The notes under the pieces: model-generated | Databases searched by the model: none | What the model was told of the DNA's origin: nothing | What the model saw: only the letters and a program-made list of their open reading frames with translations | Source: Reichenbachiella sp. 5M10 | GTDB taxonomy: Bacteria; Bacteroidota; Bacteroidia; Cytophagales; Cyclobacteriaceae | Direction of reading: 5' to 3' | Length of the DNA stretch: 64,000 bases | NCBI RefSeq assembly: GCF_002742335.1 | Contig: NZ_MDGR01000007.1 | Location: 4,468,501-4,532,500 of the forward strand | Translations under genes and position numbers: made by a program | Part shown: positions 61,478 to 64,000 of the stretch, piece by piece | Layout of the letters: each line of letters begins with the position of its first letter | Numbering within the stretch: position 1 is the stretch's first letter

Positions 61478-62713
61478 TCATCTAAACCTCTTGAAAATGA
61501 CTTTGAGCAATTCTTTGACCTCTTCCGAGTTCATGTCCCAAGCGTACTTTTTGGCATAGCTTTGCACGAGGAGTTCTACGGAAGCATCAAACGATTTGCT
61601 CGCTTCCATTTGATAGAGTGCTTTCTCAAAATCCTTTTCATTCCCCTCGAAGAGGTCTTTGACGAAAAGGTATCGTTGATTGATGCTGATCGAACTTGCT
61701 AATTCTGAGGTGGGTTTTGACTCGTGAGAGGACGCAATTGTTTCTTTTTCAGACGCTTCATAGCGTTGGTTGAGGGTTAGGATGTCTTCCCCTGCAAACT
61801 TTTGATTGAGATTGGATACAGTAGTCTCCTTCTTTGGGTTCTTAGGTTCTGGCTCTGAAGAGAGAGGAGTTGGAGTGGGGGGTGATTCGGGTTCAAATTC
61901 TTGCTCAAACGATTCTTCTACAGGTTTTTGTGGCTCGTCATCTTCTTCCGCGAATGCACTCGATGACGGAGGAGTCATGGGTTCGGGTACAGAGAGTGTA
62001 TCCTCAGTTTTTTCTTCAGGCAATGCTTCGAGAGTGTCAAAGAAGTTTATTTCTGGCTCTTCGGTTTGGGCAGTTTCTACGATTGCCGGGCTTTCTTTTT
62101 CTACTATGTCGAGCAGGGAGGTCAAGTTGAAGAGGTTTTCAATTTCTTCTTTTTCTGCCGTGTCTTCGTTGTAACTTTCCGTTGCGTTTTTGATCACACT
62201 CTCTACGACAGGTTTATCCGTAGACATACCGTTTTCTAGGTTGATCAAGATAGAGTCAAAGAGACCTTTGTGCAGTTTGATGTATTTCCCAGTGGTCTTT
62301 AGCTCTTTGATGAGCTCACTGCTCGTGGCTTTTTGGGTTTCTTGGAGGAGGTATTGATCAGGAGTATAGAGAAACTCTAGCGTTTCACTGACAGCTCGTT
62401 CCAAGAGGGATTTGAAATCCTCCTTTTGGATAAAGATGTTTTTAGAAAGGGTATTGACCAAGGTTTTGAGGGCGGTATTGACTTCCTCATTCTTGTAGTC
62501 AAAATATGGGCTTTTGAACTTCTTGGTTTCTTCTTGCCATTCTTCAAAGAGTACTTTTAGGACGAAAAAATTCACCTGTTTGATTGGAGTCAACGATATG
62601 ATTTGTTGACCCGATATCCCTTCGTTTTTGTCAAAAAACTCATCGAGAATAATCTGGCTATACGTGGTGATGTACTTCTGTTTGGCTTGTTGATTTAATT
62701 TGCTACCGTGCAT
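61478..62713 (-). CDS. Hypothetical cytoplasmic protein with acidic/proline linker
   Basis: 411 residues from the ATG at 62713 (MHGSKLNQQAKQKY); an earlier ATG at 62791 would overlap the divergent ferredoxin start. The N-terminal about 185 residues are helical and charged (NEEVNTALKTLVNTLSKNIF). A long low-complexity linker (about 195-330) is rich in Glu, Pro, Ser and Asp. The C-terminal about 80 residues form a compact helical domain (LFEGNEKDFEKALYQMEA, DASVELLVQSYAKKYAW, EEVKELLKVIFKRFR). No signal peptide or membrane helix. Unknown function; it looks like a two-domain adaptor with a flexible tether. Confidence 0.75.
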   Translation of the reverse strand: MHGSKLNQQAKQKYITTYSQIILDEFFDKNEGISGQQIISLTPIKQVNFFVLKVLFEEWQEETKKFKSPYFDYKNEEVNTALKTLVNTLSKNIFIQKEDFKSLLERAVSETLEFLYTPDQYLLQETQKATSSELIKELKTTGKYIKLHKGLFDSILINLENGMSTDKPVVESVIKNATESYNEDTAEKEEIENLFNLTSLLDIVEKESPAIVETAQTEEPEINFFDTLEALPEEKTEDTLSVPEPMTPPSSSAFAEEDDEPQKPVEESFEQEFEPESPPTPTPLSSEPEPKNPKKETTVSNLNQKFAGEDILTLNQRYEASEKETIASSHESKPTSELASSISINQRYLFVKDLFEGNEKDFEKALYQMEASKSFDASVELLVQSYAKKYAWDMNSEEVKELLKVIFKRFR

Positions 62714-62744
62714 AATAATTGCTTCTTTTGTAAAGTTATAGAAT

Positions 62745-63068
62745 ATGCCGAAAATCGTTATACAAAACCTCCACAACAAGGAAATTTTCACAAGTGATGC
62801 GCGTCAAAACCTTTTGGAAATCATACACAAAAACCAAGTGGATTGGATGTTTGCATGTGGGGGAAAGGGGCGATGCACGACTTGTAAGGCGATTGTAGTG
62901 GCAGGAGGAGAGTATCTGTCCGAGCGATCCGCTGCTGAGATCAAATTCCTACATTCGAATCGATTGGAAGAAAATGAACGATTGGCCTGTCAATGTACTG
63001 TACACGGAGATGTGGAATTGAGAGTTGCCGATCAAAATAAGTTTATGCATCTTCACTATTCGGATTGA
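62745..63068 (+). CDS. 2Fe-2S ferredoxin
   Basis: 107 residues with the plant/vertebrate-type cluster motif CGGKGRCTTC (about residues 39-48) and a distal Cys in LACQC. This is a small soluble electron carrier. Its redox partner is not shown by the context. It shares a 31-base divergent gap with the hypothetical gene and lies five bases upstream of the thymidine kinase start, so the three downstream genes look co-transcribed. Confidence 0.9.
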   Translation: MPKIVIQNLHNKEIFTSDARQNLLEIIHKNQVDWMFACGGKGRCTTCKAIVVAGGEYLSERSAAEIKFLHSNRLEENERLACQCTVHGDVELRVADQNKFMHLHYSD

Positions 63069-63073
63069 GCGAT

Positions 63074-63676
63074 ATGTTTATAGAACCAGGCATTGATCAT
63101 AAAAGTAAACCCCTAGGCTGGGTAGAAGTGATCTGTGGATCGATGTTTTCGGGCAAGACGGAGGAGCTCATCCGACGGCTCAACCGAGCGTTGATCGCAA
63201 AGCAAAAAGTAGAGATTTTCAAACCGGCAGTCGATACGCGCTATCATGCTACGGATGTAGTCTCTCACAATGAAAACTCCATACGTTCTACTCCGGTGCA
63301 GTTTGCACATGATATCCTGCTCCTCGCAGGCAACAGCGACGTGATTGGTATTGACGAGGCACAGTTTTTCGATATGGATTTGGTGGCTGTAGTACGCAAA
63401 CTTGCCAATGCAGGCAAGCGTGTCGTCATCGCAGGTTTGGACATGGATTTCGAAGGAGAGCCCTTCGGTCCCATACCGAGATTGATGGGAGTCGCGGAGT
63501 ATGTGACGAAAGTACGTGCTGTATGTATGAAGTGTGGGGGGGTGGCCTCCTTTTCGTTTCGCCTGTCAGATGCCAAACAAAAGGTCATGCTTGGAGAGCA
63601 AGATGCCTATGAGGCGAGGTGTCGCAAGTGCTTTTATGAGGATTTTGACCCTATGAAAAAGAGTAATCAAACATGA
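63074..63676 (+). CDS. tdk: Thymidine kinase (type II)
   Basis: 200 residues from the ATG at 63074, five bases after the ferredoxin stop; a TTG three codons earlier is in frame but unlikely. Walker A is GSMFSGKTEE, the lasso-preceding DEAQFF contains the catalytic Glu, and the zinc knuckle is CMKCGG with CRKC. It salvages thymidine to TMP with ATP. It overlaps the next gene by four bases (ATGA). Confidence 0.96.
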   Translation: MFIEPGIDHKSKPLGWVEVICGSMFSGKTEELIRRLNRALIAKQKVEIFKPAVDTRYHATDVVSHNENSIRSTPVQFAHDILLLAGNSDVIGIDEAQFFDMDLVAVVRKLANAGKRVVIAGLDMDFEGEPFGPIPRLMGVAEYVTKVRAVCMKCGGVASFSFRLSDAKQKVMLGEQDAYEARCRKCFYEDFDPMKKSNQT

Positions 63677-64000
63677 GAAGAGCCATTTTGATAGTTGGTT
63701 TGCTGTGGGGCTTGGACGTGTCGGCTCAGTCACTCATCCAGATGGGAACCTGGCGCACACATTATAGCTATACCGAGGCCCGTTTGGTAGAGCAGGTTGG
63801 GGACAAGATTTTCGCTTCATACCTCAATGGGTTGATATACTATGACTTAGAAGACGGTAGCCTCAATAAATTGAGCAAAGTGGATGGTCTCAGTGATGTG
63901 AGTGTCACTGCGATGCGGTTTGACTCGGCAACAGAACGCCTCGTGCTGGGTTATGACAATGGCAATGTCGATTGGATTGATGATTCTGGGATTACAAACA
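63673..64000 (+). CDS. porZ: PorZ-like beta-propeller protein (partial, C-terminus beyond window)
   Basis: The first 109 residues only. A signal peptide (about 1-19) ends at VSAQ. Then comes MGTWRTHYSYTEARLV, DKIFASYLNGLIYYDLEDGSLNKLSKVDGLSDVSVTAM and LVLGYDNGNVDWI, the propeller-blade opening of the type IX secretion accessory protein PorZ. PorZ helps attach A-LPS-type anchors to secreted cargo at the outer membrane. It overlaps tdk by four bases. The symbol rests on this N-terminal pattern and remains provisional. Confidence 0.75.
   Translation, partial: MRRAILIVGLLWGLDVSAQSLIQMGTWRTHYSYTEARLVEQVGDKIFASYLNGLIYYDLEDGSLNKLSKVDGLSDVSVTAMRFDSATERLVLGYDNGNVDWIDDSGITN

Noticed and set aside
1-64000. 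CRISPR arrays, insertion sequences, prophage or integrative elements
   Set aside because: No regularly spaced repeats, transposase or integrase genes, or terminal inverted repeats were seen. The tandem Cache-channel genes are a gene duplication without element borders.

Overview
The window is a gene-dense chromosome segment from a member of the Bacteroidota, most likely a Cytophagales-type (Cytophagia) marine bacterium. Support comes from a secreted protein with a type IX secretion C-terminal tail, a PorZ-like gene at the right edge, an Obg without its C-terminal extension, an Mg-type HemB, a fused isobutyryl-CoA mutase (IcmF), YHYH, FISUMP and DUF1684 proteins, and recurrent TAnnTTTG promoter elements of the Bacteroidota type. 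No tRNA, rRNA, CRISPR array, insertion sequence or prophage was seen. About 54 protein genes are supported, two of them cut by the window edges.

Left part (1-28149). Chaperone and housekeeping genes on the minus strand (dnaJ partial, grpE, obg, adk, hpt, an M42 peptidase) are followed by plus-strand polA and a large secreted T9SS substrate. Then come an SPFH protein, an operon of YHYH lipoprotein - MORN protein - SCO protein - YjbQ, a lipid kinase, a DPP IV-like peptidase, a PfkB sugar/nucleoside kinase, icmF, a retropepsin-PDZ protein, hemB, a BASS-family transporter and a CtpA-type protease.

Centre (28150-35455). This is the most unusual part. Two tandem paralogues each join an N-terminal membrane-anchored double-Cache sensor to what reads as a complete pentameric ligand-gated ion channel (an extracellular beta domain plus four channel helices). 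They are followed within a few bases by an outer-membrane porin. Converging on this operon are a six-helix voltage-gated K+ channel with a C-terminal zinc ribbon and an orphan family-3 solute-binding protein that has no ABC transporter partner. Together they look like a ligand-gated/voltage-gated ion-flux locus.

Right part (35456-64000). An OmpA protein, a large FAD/Fe-S dehydrogenase, an arylamine N-acetyltransferase, DUF1684, an RmlD-like reductase, rpoN with a PAP2-like protein, and an outer-membrane barrel come first. A capsule/exopolysaccharide export block follows (glycosyltransferase, Wza, Wzc tyrosine kinase, CpsB phosphatase). Then hflX, a FISUMP protein, an operon of unknown protein - ubiA - purN, purH, the elongasome cluster mreB-mreC-mreD-mrdA-rodA, an unknown protein with a long acidic/proline linker, and a ferredoxin - thymidine kinase - porZ string.

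Product names rest on motifs read by eye; no database search was possible. Residue numbers are counted from the start codon chosen in each entry.
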